Below, one piece after another: positions 1-8,156 of a stretch of 64,000 nucleotides of DNA; position 1 is the stretch's first letter; every line of letters begins with the position of its first letter. Source of the DNA: Demequinaceae bacterium (GTDB taxonomy: Bacteria > Actinomycetota > Actinomycetes > Actinomycetales > Demequinaceae); the NCBI GenBank assembly GCA_016933155.1, contig JAFGBM010000009.1, forward strand, positions 39,034-103,033, written 5' to 3'. A program made the translations under genes and the position numbers. The notes beneath the pieces are model-generated. The model was not told the DNA's origin and did no database searches. It worked only from the letters and a program-made list of their open reading frames with translations.

Positions 1-683
1 ACGTCCGCGAGGCCTCCGCACGGGAACAGGCACGCAAGGACGCCGAGGTGGTCGACCTGTCGGGCAACAGGCCCGGCCACGACACCCACCGACGCGCGGA
101 GTCCACATGGGAACGGATCCGCAAGTACGAGCCGCGATACGCGAGGATGCCCGAGATCCTCCACCTCGACAAGGGCAAACCCTGGATCAAGAGCTCCAAG
201 GGTGAGGAGAAGATCGCCCGAGCCCTGAAGAAGGCGGAGAAAAGAGGGCAGTGGAAGATCCTCCACTCCGTTCCCCTCCCCGGCGGCGGCGATGTGGACC
301 ACCTTCTCATCGGCCGCGACGGCGTCGTCGTCGTCAACACCCGCTACTACCCCAAGGCCTGGATGACCGTGACCCCGTACGGCATCTACGTCAGCGGGGC
401 GCGAACCCGTACCTACGAGCAGGTCCGCCGCCAGGCCGATCGCGTCTCGGAAATCCTCACCAAGGCCGCCCGTGTCCCCACGAAGGCCGTCCCCTGCGTC
501 GCCCTCGTCAACGGCGGATTGTTCCGTCCCGAGGTCCGATGGGCGGGCTCACCCAAGGATGTCATCGTCGCGACGAACTGGAACATCCGTCGGGCCCTCT
601 GCCAGGTCGATCAGGGCCTGACGGAGACTCAAGTGAAGCGGCTCTACGAGGCCGCTCGTCGCGCGACGACCTGGGGCAAGTAG
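1..683 (+). CDS. NERD-domain (nuclease-related) protein, 5' end outside window
   Basis: The reading frame is open from the first in-frame codon at base 3 to the stop at 681-683, so the gene probably starts upstream; a GTG at 48 is only a possible internal start. The visible part begins with a charged helix and then shows a GEEKIARAL segment followed by DVDHLLIG and GVVVVNTR, the core of the NERD fold, which is related to restriction-type nucleases and is common in bacterial proteins of unknown role. No kinase or helicase domain is fused in the visible part. A DNA-related function is inference from the fold; the family has little direct biochemistry. Confidence 0.7.
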   Translation, partial: VREASAREQARKDAEVVDLSGNRPGHDTHRRAESTWERIRKYEPRYARMPEILHLDKGKPWIKSSKGEEKIARALKKAEKRGQWKILHSVPLPGGGDVDHLLIGRDGVVVVNTRYYPKAWMTVTPYGIYVSGARTRTYEQVRRQADRVSEILTKAARVPTKAVPCVALVNGGLFRPEVRWAGSPKDVIVATNWNIRRALCQVDQGLTETQVKRLYEAARRATTWGK

Positions 684-749
684 GACGAATGCGGTGTTGA
701 CGCGCGCTCTGGGGTTGGGCCGAACCCTCCACCGTGACAGACTCGTCCC

Positions 750-1325
750 ATGACCGACTTCAGGATGATCGACCTCGCGGGCTTCTACACCAACACTCTG
801 GACGACGAAATCCACCACAAGCCCGGAAATGACCTTCGGGCCGTTCCCCATGGAGTCAGCGAGTTCGCGGGCGTGCCGTTCGACGTGAACGGCATCATCC
901 AGCTTTCGGGCCGCATCTCCAAGGAGAAGACCACCCTGGACTTCCCGCCGGCCATTCTCGGCATCCCGATTCATGCGGCAGGGAAGGCGATCCATTTCCT
1001 CCAGTGTTCGTCATGGCACGACGAGGTGGGCACCAAGGTTGGGGAATACCGCGTCCACTACGCCGATGGGCAGACGGAGGCCATTCCGATCGTGTACGGC
1101 CGCCATGTGCTCGACTGGTGGTTCATGGAGGGTGATCCCCTTCCCGACGACGCCGAGGTCGCCTGGACCGGCGACAACGAACGGACCCGGGACCTTGGCC
1201 ACTCCATCCAGCTCTACAAGTACTCCTGGGACAACCCCCGACCTGAACTCGAGATCGAGACCCTGGACTTCGTCTCCGACGACGAGGAGTCGGCGCCGTT
1301 TCTGGCCGCCGTCACCATCGAATAG
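750..1325 (+). CDS. Conserved hypothetical protein, 191 aa
   Basis: This soluble protein has no signal peptide or membrane segment. It contains FYTNTLDDEIHHKPGNDL, GVSEFAGVPFDVNGIIQL and the stretch EYRVHYADGQTEAIPIVYG followed by a WW and an AWTGDN motif. From memory, this series of motifs resembles a beta-rich domain of unknown function found mostly in Planctomycetes and Verrucomicrobia proteins, so it would be an unusual find in an actinobacterium. The function is unknown. No strong ribosome binding site precedes the ATG. A hairpin terminator follows the stop, so it is probably a single-gene unit. Confidence 0.6.
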   Translation: MTDFRMIDLAGFYTNTLDDEIHHKPGNDLRAVPHGVSEFAGVPFDVNGIIQLSGRISKEKTTLDFPPAILGIPIHAAGKAIHFLQCSSWHDEVGTKVGEYRVHYADGQTEAIPIVYGRHVLDWWFMEGDPLPDDAEVAWTGDNERTRDLGHSIQLYKYSWDNPRPELEIETLDFVSDDEESAPFLAAVTIE

Positions 1326-1343
1326 GCCAGTTCCTCTAGGGTG

Positions 1344-1377
1344 GGAACCGTGGGCGCCGCCCACGGTTCCATTTGTC
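1344..1377 (+). terminator. Rho-independent-like terminator
   Basis: A perfect 12-bp inverted repeat, GGAACCGTGGGC at 1344-1355 and its complement at 1359-1370, has a 3-base loop and is followed by ATTTGTCT. It lies 18 bases after the stop of the preceding gene and before the ribosome binding site of the DUF805 gene. Confidence 0.65.
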
Positions 1378-1400
1378 TCAAAGGAGAGAAAGGCTTCTCA

Positions 1401-1808
1401 ATGTCCTTCGTTGAATCGATCAAGACTTGTCTGTCGAAGTACGCGGACTTCTCGGGACGGGCGCGCCGCTCGGAGTACTGGTGGTTCTACCTGGCGGTCA
1501 TGCTCACGAACTGGATCCTCTTCTATGCGTTCGTCGGTACCTCCTACTTCACAGAACTGTCGGCGACGAACCCCGACCTGGAGAAGTACATGTTCGGGAT
1601 GTCCCTCGTGTCCCTCGTCTCGGTGGCGCTGCTCCTTCCAAGCCTGGCCGCACTGGTCCGCAGGCTCCACGACACGGACAAGTCGGGCGCGTACTTCTTC
1701 ATCGGGCTCATCCCCATCGCGGGTCCGATCATCCTGCTCGTCTTCCTGGCGACAGAAGGCACCCGCGGCCCGAATCAGTACGGGCCCGACCCGAAGGCCA
1801 TGGCCTAG
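1401..1808 (+). CDS. DUF805 family membrane protein
   Basis: The start at 1401 is chosen because an AAGGAGAG Shine-Dalgarno lies about 12 bases upstream and because the product then begins at MSFVESIKTCLSKYADFSGR, the usual DUF805 N-terminus (FxGRARRSEYWWF follows). The 135-residue product has about three to four hydrophobic segments (roughly residues 28-45, 68-90, 100-120) and the conserved RLHDTDKSG motif of the family. DUF805 proteins are small inner-membrane proteins of unknown function. The upstream in-frame ATG at 1341 lies inside a terminator hairpin and is rejected as the start. Confidence 0.85.
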   Translation: MSFVESIKTCLSKYADFSGRARRSEYWWFYLAVMLTNWILFYAFVGTSYFTELSATNPDLEKYMFGMSLVSLVSVALLLPSLAALVRRLHDTDKSGAYFFIGLIPIAGPIILLVFLATEGTRGPNQYGPDPKAMA

Positions 1809-1829
1809 TCCTCTCCCATCCTGACGAAG

Positions 1830-1868
1830 AAGCGCCGCGCGGGCCCGAGGGTCCGCGCGGCGCTTTCT
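1830..1868. terminator. Bidirectional terminator between DUF805 gene and eno
   Basis: A 13-bp perfect stem (AAGCGCCGCGCGG at 1830-1842, complement at 1853-1865) ends in TTTCT on the plus strand and in a TTCGTC run on the minus strand. It sits in the 71-base gap between two convergent genes and can serve both. Confidence 0.75.
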
Positions 1869-1879
1869 GTTGGCCTTGT

Positions 1880-3145
1880 CTAGAGGCCGTACTGCAGCTT
1901 GGCGCTGGCCTCGATCTCCATGAGCCGGTTGTACTTGGCGACGCGTTCGCCGCGGGCCGGGGCCCCGGTCTTGATCTGTCCGCTGGCGGTCGCGACGGCG
2001 AGGTCGGCGATGAAGCTGTCCTCGGTCTCGCCGGACCGGTGGGACACCATCTGGGTGTAGCCCGCCTCGCGGCAGAGGCGCATCGCCTCAAGCGTCTCCG
2101 AGACAGAGCCGATCTGGTTGACCTTGATGAGCGCCGAGTTGGCGACTCCCTTCGCGATGCCCTCCTTGATGATGGCGGGGTTGGTGACGAACAGGTCGTC
2201 GCCCACGAGTTGGGTCGTGTCGCCGATCCGATCGGTTAGGACCTTCCAGCCATCCCAGTCGCCCTCGGCGAGGCCGTCCTCGATGGACCACACGTGGTAG
2301 TCCTTGACCATCGCGGCGTACCGCTCCGTCATGTCGGCGCTCGTGAGCTTTTCCCCGTTGACGTGGTAGGCGCCGTCCTTGTAGAACTCGCTCGCGGCGG
2401 GGTCGAGGGCGATGGCGACACCGTCCTTGCCGGGCTTGAAGCCCGCGCCCTCGATGGCCTGGACGATGAGAGCGAGGACGTCCTCCGGCTTGGCGAGGTC
2501 GGGGGCGAACCCGCCCTCGTCGCCGAGACCGGTGGCGAAGCCCGCGTCCTGCAGGAGGGTGCGGAGCTTGGCGTAGACGCCCGCTCCGGCGCGGACGGCC
2601 TCCGTGATGCTCGGGGCGCCGACGGGGGCGATCATGAACTCTTGGAAGTCGAGGGAGTTCGGGGCGTGGGCGCCGCCGTTGAGAACGTTGAAGTGCGGCA
2701 CGGGAAGCTTGGGGGAGACGCCCTCGGGCTGGAGGACCTCCCAAAGCTGACCGGTGCCGGCGACGGCACGGGCAACGGCCATGGAGGTGCCGATGATGGC
2801 GTTCGCACCGAGGCGGGCCTTGTTGGGGGTTCCGTCCAGGGCGATCATCGCTGCGTCGAACTCGGCGAGAGAGGACCATTTCTTGCCTCGGGCCAGGTCC
2901 TTGAGTTCGGTGTTGACGTTTGAGACGGCCTTGAGCACGCCCTTGCCGCCGTAGCGGGCCTTGTCTCCGTCGCGGAGTTCGACGGCCTCACGGCTTCCCG
3001 TTGAAGCACCGGAGGGAACCCCGGCCCGGCCGGTCACCCCGTTGTCGAATGTGACCACGACCTGAAGGGTCGGATTCCCGCGGGAGTCGAGGATTTCCAT
3101 CGCCGCGAGATCCTGGATCGCGAACGGCGTGTCCGTAATGTTCAT
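1880..3145 (-). CDS. eno: Enolase (phosphopyruvate hydratase)
   Basis: Cytoplasmic glycolytic enzyme that converts 2-phosphoglycerate to phosphoenolpyruvate and needs Mg2+. The 421-residue protein has family-standard length and landmarks: [10 protein letters not shown] near the N-terminus, the mobile loop [74 protein letters not shown] and [18 protein letters not shown]. These include the catalytic Glu/Lys pair and the metal-binding Asp/Glu residues. An AAGGTGG ribosome binding site precedes the ATG. It lies 118 bases downstream of marR on the same strand, but a separate promoter is likely because eno is a housekeeping gene. Confidence 0.98.
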   Translation of the reverse strand: MNITDTPFAIQDLAAMEILDSRGNPTLQVVVTFDNGVTGRAGVPSGASTGSREAVELRDGDKARYGGKGVLKAVSNVNTELKDLARGKKWSSLAEFDAAMIALDGTPNKARLGANAIIGTSMAVARAVAGTGQLWEVLQPEGVSPKLPVPHFNVLNGGAHAPNSLDFQEFMIAPVGAPSITEAVRAGAGVYAKLRTLLQDAGFATGLGDEGGFAPDLAKPEDVLALIVQAIEGAGFKPGKDGVAIALDPAASEFYKDGAYHVNGEKLTSADMTERYAAMVKDYHVWSIEDGLAEGDWDGWKVLTDRIGDTTQLVGDDLFVTNPAIIKEGIAKGVANSALIKVNQIGSVSETLEAMRLCREAGYTQMVSHRSGETEDSFIADLAVATASGQIKTGAPARGERVAKYNRLMEIEASAKLQYGL

Positions 3146-3263
3146 CTACTTCCACCTTCTTGGGTTGTGGGTCGCCGAGCGACGGCCCTTCGGGCCCAGT
3201 CTAGGACCATCGCCCCGATCCCCTGGGGGGACCTAGGACCTTCGGGACCCGATGCCGACCGAG

Positions 3264-3932
3264 TTACTGAGCGCCGTGACTTTCGCCGCCGCCCTTGCCG
3301 CGACCCCGGCCTCCGCCGCCTCCGTGGACGCTTCCGTCGCGTCCGCCGCTCCGGCCCGGGCCGTAGCCTGTTCGGAAGCCGCGTCCTCCACCGTGACCCT
3401 TGCCGCGGGAATCGGGGTCGGTCCCCAGGGCTTTGAGGTTCGCGTGAATCCGTTTGATGACGCGATCGAAGGCTTCAAGGTCGTCGGGGGTGACGCCCTC
3501 AACCAATCGGCCCTCCTCGGCCTCGGTCCGTTCCCGCTGGGCCGTCCGCAGGGCTTCGCCCTGCTCGCTGATGCTGACGATGACCCGGCGGTTGTCGGCG
3601 TCGTCGACGGCACGGGTAATGAGGCCATCAGCCTCCATCTGCTCCATCCGGCGCGTCAGGGTCGAATCAGCGACTCCGACGCTCCTGGCGATGTCCGATT
3701 GGGCTTGGGGTCCGGCGTTGTGCAGGTGGCGGAGCACCCACCAGGTACCCATCCCGCCGGGGACATCACCGAGGGTCGCTTCGAGGTGGCTTCGCATGAC
3801 GCGGGCCGTGCGGCCGAGGAGGCGGACGAGGTTGTCCTCGCGCTCCTCGTGGTCGTGGGCGCCACTTGTTGGGGCTCCGGTGTTGTTGATGTTGTTGAGG
3901 GCTCTGCCCTCGGTCTCATGAATGTCGTTCAT
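3264..3932 (-). CDS. MarR family transcriptional regulator with Gly/Arg-rich tail
   Basis: The 222-residue protein has a MarR winged-helix domain at about residues 35-155, with the recognition part AQSDIARSVGVADSTLTRRM followed by the wing segment DDADNRRVIVSIS. The last 50 residues are Gly, Arg and Ser rich, an unstructured tail not typical of the family. An AAGGAGGT ribosome binding site stands just before the ATG. A palindrome at 3962-3983, upstream of this gene and of the divergent hydrolase, is a likely autoregulatory operator. The ligand is unknown. MarR proteins usually respond to phenolic or oxidant stress. Confidence 0.9.
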   Translation of the reverse strand: MNDIHETEGRALNNINNTGAPTSGAHDHEEREDNLVRLLGRTARVMRSHLEATLGDVPGGMGTWWVLRHLHNAGPQAQSDIARSVGVADSTLTRRMEQMEADGLITRAVDDADNRRVIVSISEQGEALRTAQRERTEAEEGRLVEGVTPDDLEAFDRVIKRIHANLKALGTDPDSRGKGHGGGRGFRTGYGPGRSGGRDGSVHGGGGGRGRGKGGGESHGAQ

Positions 3933-3961
3933 CCTGGGACCTCCTTCTGTATCTGAGGGCT

Positions 3962-3983
3962 ATTAGTTCGTTAGCCAACTAAT
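3962..3983. promoter_or_regulatory. Probable MarR operator between divergent genes
   Basis: An AT-rich 22-base inverted repeat, ATTAGTT-N8-AACTAAT, stands out in a GC-rich background. It is 30 bases upstream of the marR ATG and 99 bases upstream of the metallo-hydrolase ATG. MarR proteins bind palindromes of this size in their own promoter regions; binding here is inferred. Confidence 0.65.
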
Positions 3984-4081
3984 ATGTTATCACCTCGATT
4001 CCCTGGGTCAAGATTCGATGCCTCAATCCTCCGTCCGTGGGACGATCTAGGAAGTCCCTTTATCGATCCAGGGGAGGACCG

Positions 4082-4960
4082 ATGGCACGCACCCCCCGCC
4101 CCAAGCCGACCCGGCCGGATGCTCTGATCCACGTCGGCGGCCCAACCGTCATCCTCGACTACGCGGGCCTCAGATTCGTCTCCGACCCCACCTTCGACCC
4201 ACCTGGAAGCACCTACCGCCTCGGGCGGCTTCGCTTGAAGAAACTCGCCAAACCGGCCGTCAGCCTCTCCAAGGTCGGCTGGGTCGACGCTGTGCTCCTG
4301 TCCCACGACACCCACCCCGACAACTTCGACGATGCCGGTCGTGAGCTCGCCGCCAAGGCCGGAAAGACCATCACGACGCCCGCCGCGACGAAGCACCTTT
4401 CCCGGGCAATCGGGCTCCACCCCTGGCACACGGAGACCTTCGAGGGTCGGGACAGGGTGGTCGTCACCGTCACGGCGGTTCCCGCCCGCCACGCGATGTG
4501 GGGAGCCCACTGGCTCGCCGGACCGGTGACGGGTTTCCTCGTCTCCGCCCCCGGCCGCTCGATCGTGTACTTCACCGGGGACAACGTGTCCAGGAAGGCG
4601 ATCCGTCAAGTGGCACATGCCGCCGTCGTCGACGTCGCCGTCCTCCATGCTGGGGCCCCCCGATTCCGCCGCACCGGACCGATTCGCTACTGCCTGACGG
4701 CCAAGCAGGCCGCCCGCGCGGCGAAACGACTCCGGGCGCGTCGGGTGCTCATCGTCCACAGTGAGGGCTGGGAACACTTCAGCGAGACGATGGCAGACGT
4801 GGACGCCGCCTTCTCGACCCCGGAACTGGAGGCCGTCCGGATCGTCGCCCCCATGGGCAAGCGGGTCGAGATCCAAGGGGGCCTGGACTACGGTTCCCGG
4901 CTCGACCGCGTGACGGGCGCCGGCTACGTGGGCAAGGACGTCGATCCCGACAAAGGCTGA
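4082..4960 (+). CDS. Metallo-beta-lactamase-fold hydrolase (UlaG-like)
   Basis: The start at 4082 is preceded by AGGGGAGG; the in-frame ATG at 4037 lacks one. The 292-residue cytoplasmic protein has a metal-binding motif SHDTHPDNFDDAGR near residue 75 (a variant of HxHxDN), a later PARH, TGDN and VHSEGW, matching the ordered metal ligands of the UlaG/lactamase_B_2 branch. These enzymes hydrolyse cyclic or ester substrates; the substrate here is unknown. It diverges from marR and shares the operator at 3962-3983, so it may be a MarR target. Confidence 0.8.
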   Translation: MARTPRPKPTRPDALIHVGGPTVILDYAGLRFVSDPTFDPPGSTYRLGRLRLKKLAKPAVSLSKVGWVDAVLLSHDTHPDNFDDAGRELAAKAGKTITTPAATKHLSRAIGLHPWHTETFEGRDRVVVTVTAVPARHAMWGAHWLAGPVTGFLVSAPGRSIVYFTGDNVSRKAIRQVAHAAVVDVAVLHAGAPRFRRTGPIRYCLTAKQAARAAKRLRARRVLIVHSEGWEHFSETMADVDAAFSTPELEAVRIVAPMGKRVEIQGGLDYGSRLDRVTGAGYVGKDVDPDKG

Positions 4961-5033
4961 CCCCGACGCCGTTCCCCGACCGACCCTATACAAGCGCGAC
5001 GGATCGGGCCGAGGTCCGCTAGGTTCGTCTTTC

Positions 5034-8000
5034 ATGGACGGGATGTCGTCGGAATCCGCGGGTGCGGACGGCCCCACCCCCTTCCCCGGCATCGCCTCCT
5101 TGCGGTTCCGCTACGAGTTCCGCAAGTACCAACGGCTCATCCTCGCGAGCCTGGAGGACGACCTCGCCGCCCACGACCCCGATCGACGCTTCCACGTCGT
5201 CTCCCCTCCCGGCTCGGGCAAGACCATCCTCGGCATCGAACTCATCCGCCGATCCGAGGCGCCCGCGGTGGTGTTCACCCCGACGGTCACGATCCAACGG
5301 CAATGGCGCGACCGGGTCGGCCTCTTCCTTCCCGACTCGAGCGACCTCGATCCGTTCGTGAGTATGGACGCCCACCGGCTCGCCCCGATCAATGTCTTCA
5401 CCTACCAGCTCATCGCGGCCCCTGCGGAGGCCGACGGCATCCTCCGCGACACGGCTCGCGAGGAATGGATCGAGTCGCTCATCCTGGAAAGCCAGGCGGA
5501 GGACGAGAGCGCGGCGAGGGCCCGCGTCGACGCCATGGAGAAGAACAACCGCGAGGCCTACCGACGCGAACTCGCCCGTCGATCCCAGAACCTCAAGCGA
5601 CGACTGATCCGCGAACCCAGCGTCGACATCGGGAGGTTCCTCCACCCGAACGCCCGTCGCCTCATCGACTCCCTCGTCGAGGCCGGGGTGCGCACGGTCG
5701 TCCTCGACGAATGCCACCACCTCCTCGACTACTGGGCCGTCGTCCTCTCCTACCTGATCGCCCGCATCGACCAACCCATCGTCGTCGGGCTCACCGCGAC
5801 GCTTCCCAGCCCGGACGACGGCTTCGAGTACGAGAACTACACGGGACTGCTGGGCGAGGTCGACTACGAGGTTCCCGTGCCCGCCGTCGTCAAGGAGGGT
5901 GACCTCGCGCCCTATCGCGACCTCGTGTACTTCGTCGAACCGAGCCCAGAGGAGCACTCCTACCTCCGCGACGCCCAGGCAGCCTTCGAGAGGGCGACGG
6001 CCGCCGTCTGCGACGATCCGCGGTGGGCGACCTGGCTTGCCGAGGTCCGGTTCAGCGTCGGCGACACCACCGAGGAACGCTGGGTTCACGCCTTGAGCCA
6101 GGACACGATCCTCGCGGTCGCCGCCCTGCGTCACATGTTCGAGTCCGAGATCCCCGTGCCGGAGGGCCTCGACATACCCCCCGAGGCTTTCGACCCACCG
6201 GATCTCGACGACCGGCTCACCCTCCTCGAGCGGTACGGCCTCGGCGAACTCAAGCTCAGCCCAGACGAGGCCGACCACCAAAGGCTCGCCGACCTCCGGA
6301 AAGCCCTCAAACCCTTCGGAATCAGCCTGACGGAGGCGGGGATGAGGCAGGCCCTCTCGCCGGGCGACCTCATCCTCTCCTACTCGTCGTCGAAGGCCCA
6401 GGCCGCGGCCGACATCCTCACCCGCGAGTCCGCCTCCCTCGGCCTCGACCTTCGCGCCGTGCTCGTCACCGACTTCGAGAGAACCGGAGCGAGCGGCAAG
6501 GCCTCGGACGCGGCCTACCCCTCCGGCAGCGCCCGCCAGGTCTTCCTCGACCTCATCTCGCATGTCGATGGGAACAGGCTCGATCCCGTCCTCGTCACGG
6601 GGAAGACCCTCTGGATCGACGCCGATCACGGCCAACCCCTCATCAACTACTTCAACGACTATCTGAAGTCCAAGAAACTGCACGCCAAATGCTCCGCCCG
6701 CCCCAATGGCCACCCCGGCGTCCTCGAGGTCGTGGGCGACGGGCAGGCTTGGGGCTCCGGCACCTACGTCGCGATGGTGACGGCGGCATTCGAGACCGGG
6801 GTGATCCGCTGCCTCGTGGGGACGCGGGGCCTATTCGCGGAGGGCTGGGACACCCTCACCCTCAACACCCTCATCGACCTCACGACCGCCTCGACCGCCA
6901 CGACCGCCCAGCAACTTCGGGGTCGTTCGATCCGCCTCGATCCCGCCTGGCCTCGCAAGCTCGCCCACAACTGGGACGTCATCTGCGTCGAGCCGTCGTA
7001 CGCCCGCGGAGACCGCGACTTCGCCCGCCTGAGACGACGGCACGGGCGCGTCTGGGGTGTCATCCCACCGACCACTGCTATCCCGTCCGAGCATCACGGT
7101 CGCGTAGTCAAGGGCTTGACCCATGTCGATCCAGCCCTGGTCGCAGGATCTCTAGGCAGAAGCCTCGGGCTCGATGAGTACCAGGCTTCGACCATGCGCT
7201 CGCTCGCGGCCATCGGGCACCGAGAAGCGAGTTACGCGCTCTGGGACGTCGGCGCCGAGTACGAGAACTTCACATACTCGGTCGGCCGCCTCTCCTCGCC
7301 GGATCTCAGGATCCGCACCGTCTACACCATGACGGAGACCCTTCGGGCGATGCTCGCCAAGTTCAGAATCACGCTCATCGTGACCTTTATTGTCCTCCTG
7401 ATGAACTCCTTCAGGATGTTCGCCGCAGCGGGGTGGATGCCTGACGGTCTTCCGTCGCTCGCCGTCGTCATGGGGGCGCTTCTGGGCCTTAGCTTCGCGA
7501 TCAACTCCGTTCAGGCATGGAGAATCGCACGCAAGGTGCTGCGGGAGCAGCCTGTCGACACGATCCTGCTCGACGTGGGGCGCGCGGTGCTGGGTGCCCT
7601 CAAGGAGATGGGGAAGGTGAGCCCCCGCCTGCAACCCGAGTACGTCCGGGTGGCCGAACAACTCGACCTCAGCTACGAGGTCATGCTCGACTACGCCTCT
7701 CCGGAGGATACAGACACATTTACCCGCGCATTCCGGGAGGTCTTCGCACCCATCGGACGCCAGCGTTACCTGGTCAGCAGGAACGAGGCGCGACTGCCTG
7801 CGCTCTGGCTGCAGCCGATGTGGATCGTTCTCCGCGTGCTCTTCCGGCCGAAGGATGGCTATCCGCCGGCGTACCACGGGGTGCCTTCGGTCTTCGCAGC
7901 GAGCAAACGGGGGGCGGAATGCTTCGCCCGGCATTGGCGGAAGCATGTCGGATCGGGCGAATTGTTGTTCACCCACGGGCCCGGGGGGTGGCGACTCCTC

Positions 8001-8063
8001 ATGAAGGCGCGGGGCCAGAGCCGCCCCCGGGTCCGCGACATGGCCTTCGAGGTGTGGCGCTAG
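5034..8063 (+). CDS. SF2 DEAD/DEAH-type helicase with C-terminal transmembrane hairpin
   Basis: The 1009-residue protein carries the superfamily 2 helicase motifs in order: Walker A PPGSGKT at 58-64, motif Ia FTPTVTIQRQW, DECHH (DEAD-box variant) at 225-229, GLTATLP near 252-258, and motifs V-VI VGTRGLFAEGWDTL and QQLRGRSIR (626-634). Residues 280-560 between the two RecA lobes are a long insert. Beyond the helicase core are two hydrophobic segments at about 779-800 and 806-823, predicted to form a membrane hairpin, followed by a 185-residue soluble domain I do not recognise. ResIII-type helicases act on DNA or RNA; membrane anchoring is unusual. Coding bias matches the neighbours. The role is unknown; nucleic-acid processing or defence at the membrane is inference. 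Confidence 0.85.
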   Translation: MDGMSSESAGADGPTPFPGIASLRFRYEFRKYQRLILASLEDDLAAHDPDRRFHVVSPPGSGKTILGIELIRRSEAPAVVFTPTVTIQRQWRDRVGLFLPDSSDLDPFVSMDAHRLAPINVFTYQLIAAPAEADGILRDTAREEWIESLILESQAEDESAARARVDAMEKNNREAYRRELARRSQNLKRRLIREPSVDIGRFLHPNARRLIDSLVEAGVRTVVLDECHHLLDYWAVVLSYLIARIDQPIVVGLTATLPSPDDGFEYENYTGLLGEVDYEVPVPAVVKEGDLAPYRDLVYFVEPSPEEHSYLRDAQAAFERATAAVCDDPRWATWLAEVRFSVGDTTEERWVHALSQDTILAVAALRHMFESEIPVPEGLDIPPEAFDPPDLDDRLTLLERYGLGELKLSPDEADHQRLADLRKALKPFGISLTEAGMRQALSPGDLILSYSSSKAQAAADILTRESASLGLDLRAVLVTDFERTGASGKASDAAYPSGSARQVFLDLISHVDGNRLDPVLVTGKTLWIDADHGQPLINYFNDYLKSKKLHAKCSARPNGHPGVLEVVGDGQAWGSGTYVAMVTAAFETGVIRCLVGTRGLFAEGWDTLTLNTLIDLTTASTATTAQQLRGRSIRLDPAWPRKLAHNWDVICVEPSYARGDRDFARLRRRHGRVWGVIPPTTAIPSEHHGRVVKGLTHVDPALVAGSLGRSLGLDEYQASTMRSLAAIGHREASYALWDVGAEYENFTYSVGRLSSPDLRIRTVYTMTETLRAMLAKFRITLIVTFIVLLMNSFRMFAAAGWMPDGLPSLAVVMGALLGLSFAINSVQAWRIARKVLREQPVDTILLDVGRAVLGALKEMGKVSPRLQPEYVRVAEQLDLSYEVMLDYASPEDTDTFTRAFREVFAPIGRQRYLVSRNEARLPALWLQPMWIVLRVLFRPKDGYPPAYHGVPSVFAASKRGAECFARHWRKHVGSGELLFTHGPGGWRLLMKARGQSRPRVRDMAFEVWR

Positions 8064-8156
8064 AGCTGAGTTCGCCCGCCGCCTGCGCCCAGCCACCCCG
8101 CCCACTGCCACGCCCGCCCACCCCCGCGTCGGCCGCCCCCTCCCACTCCTGGAATA

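Noticed and set aside
5019..6713. A 564-codon minus-strand frame and similar ones at 13295-15013, 25445-26776 and 56809-58737
   Set aside because: Each lies opposite a real gene (helicase, clpX, Eis copy 1, pepN) and shows biased Gly/Arg/Asp/Val composition without domains.
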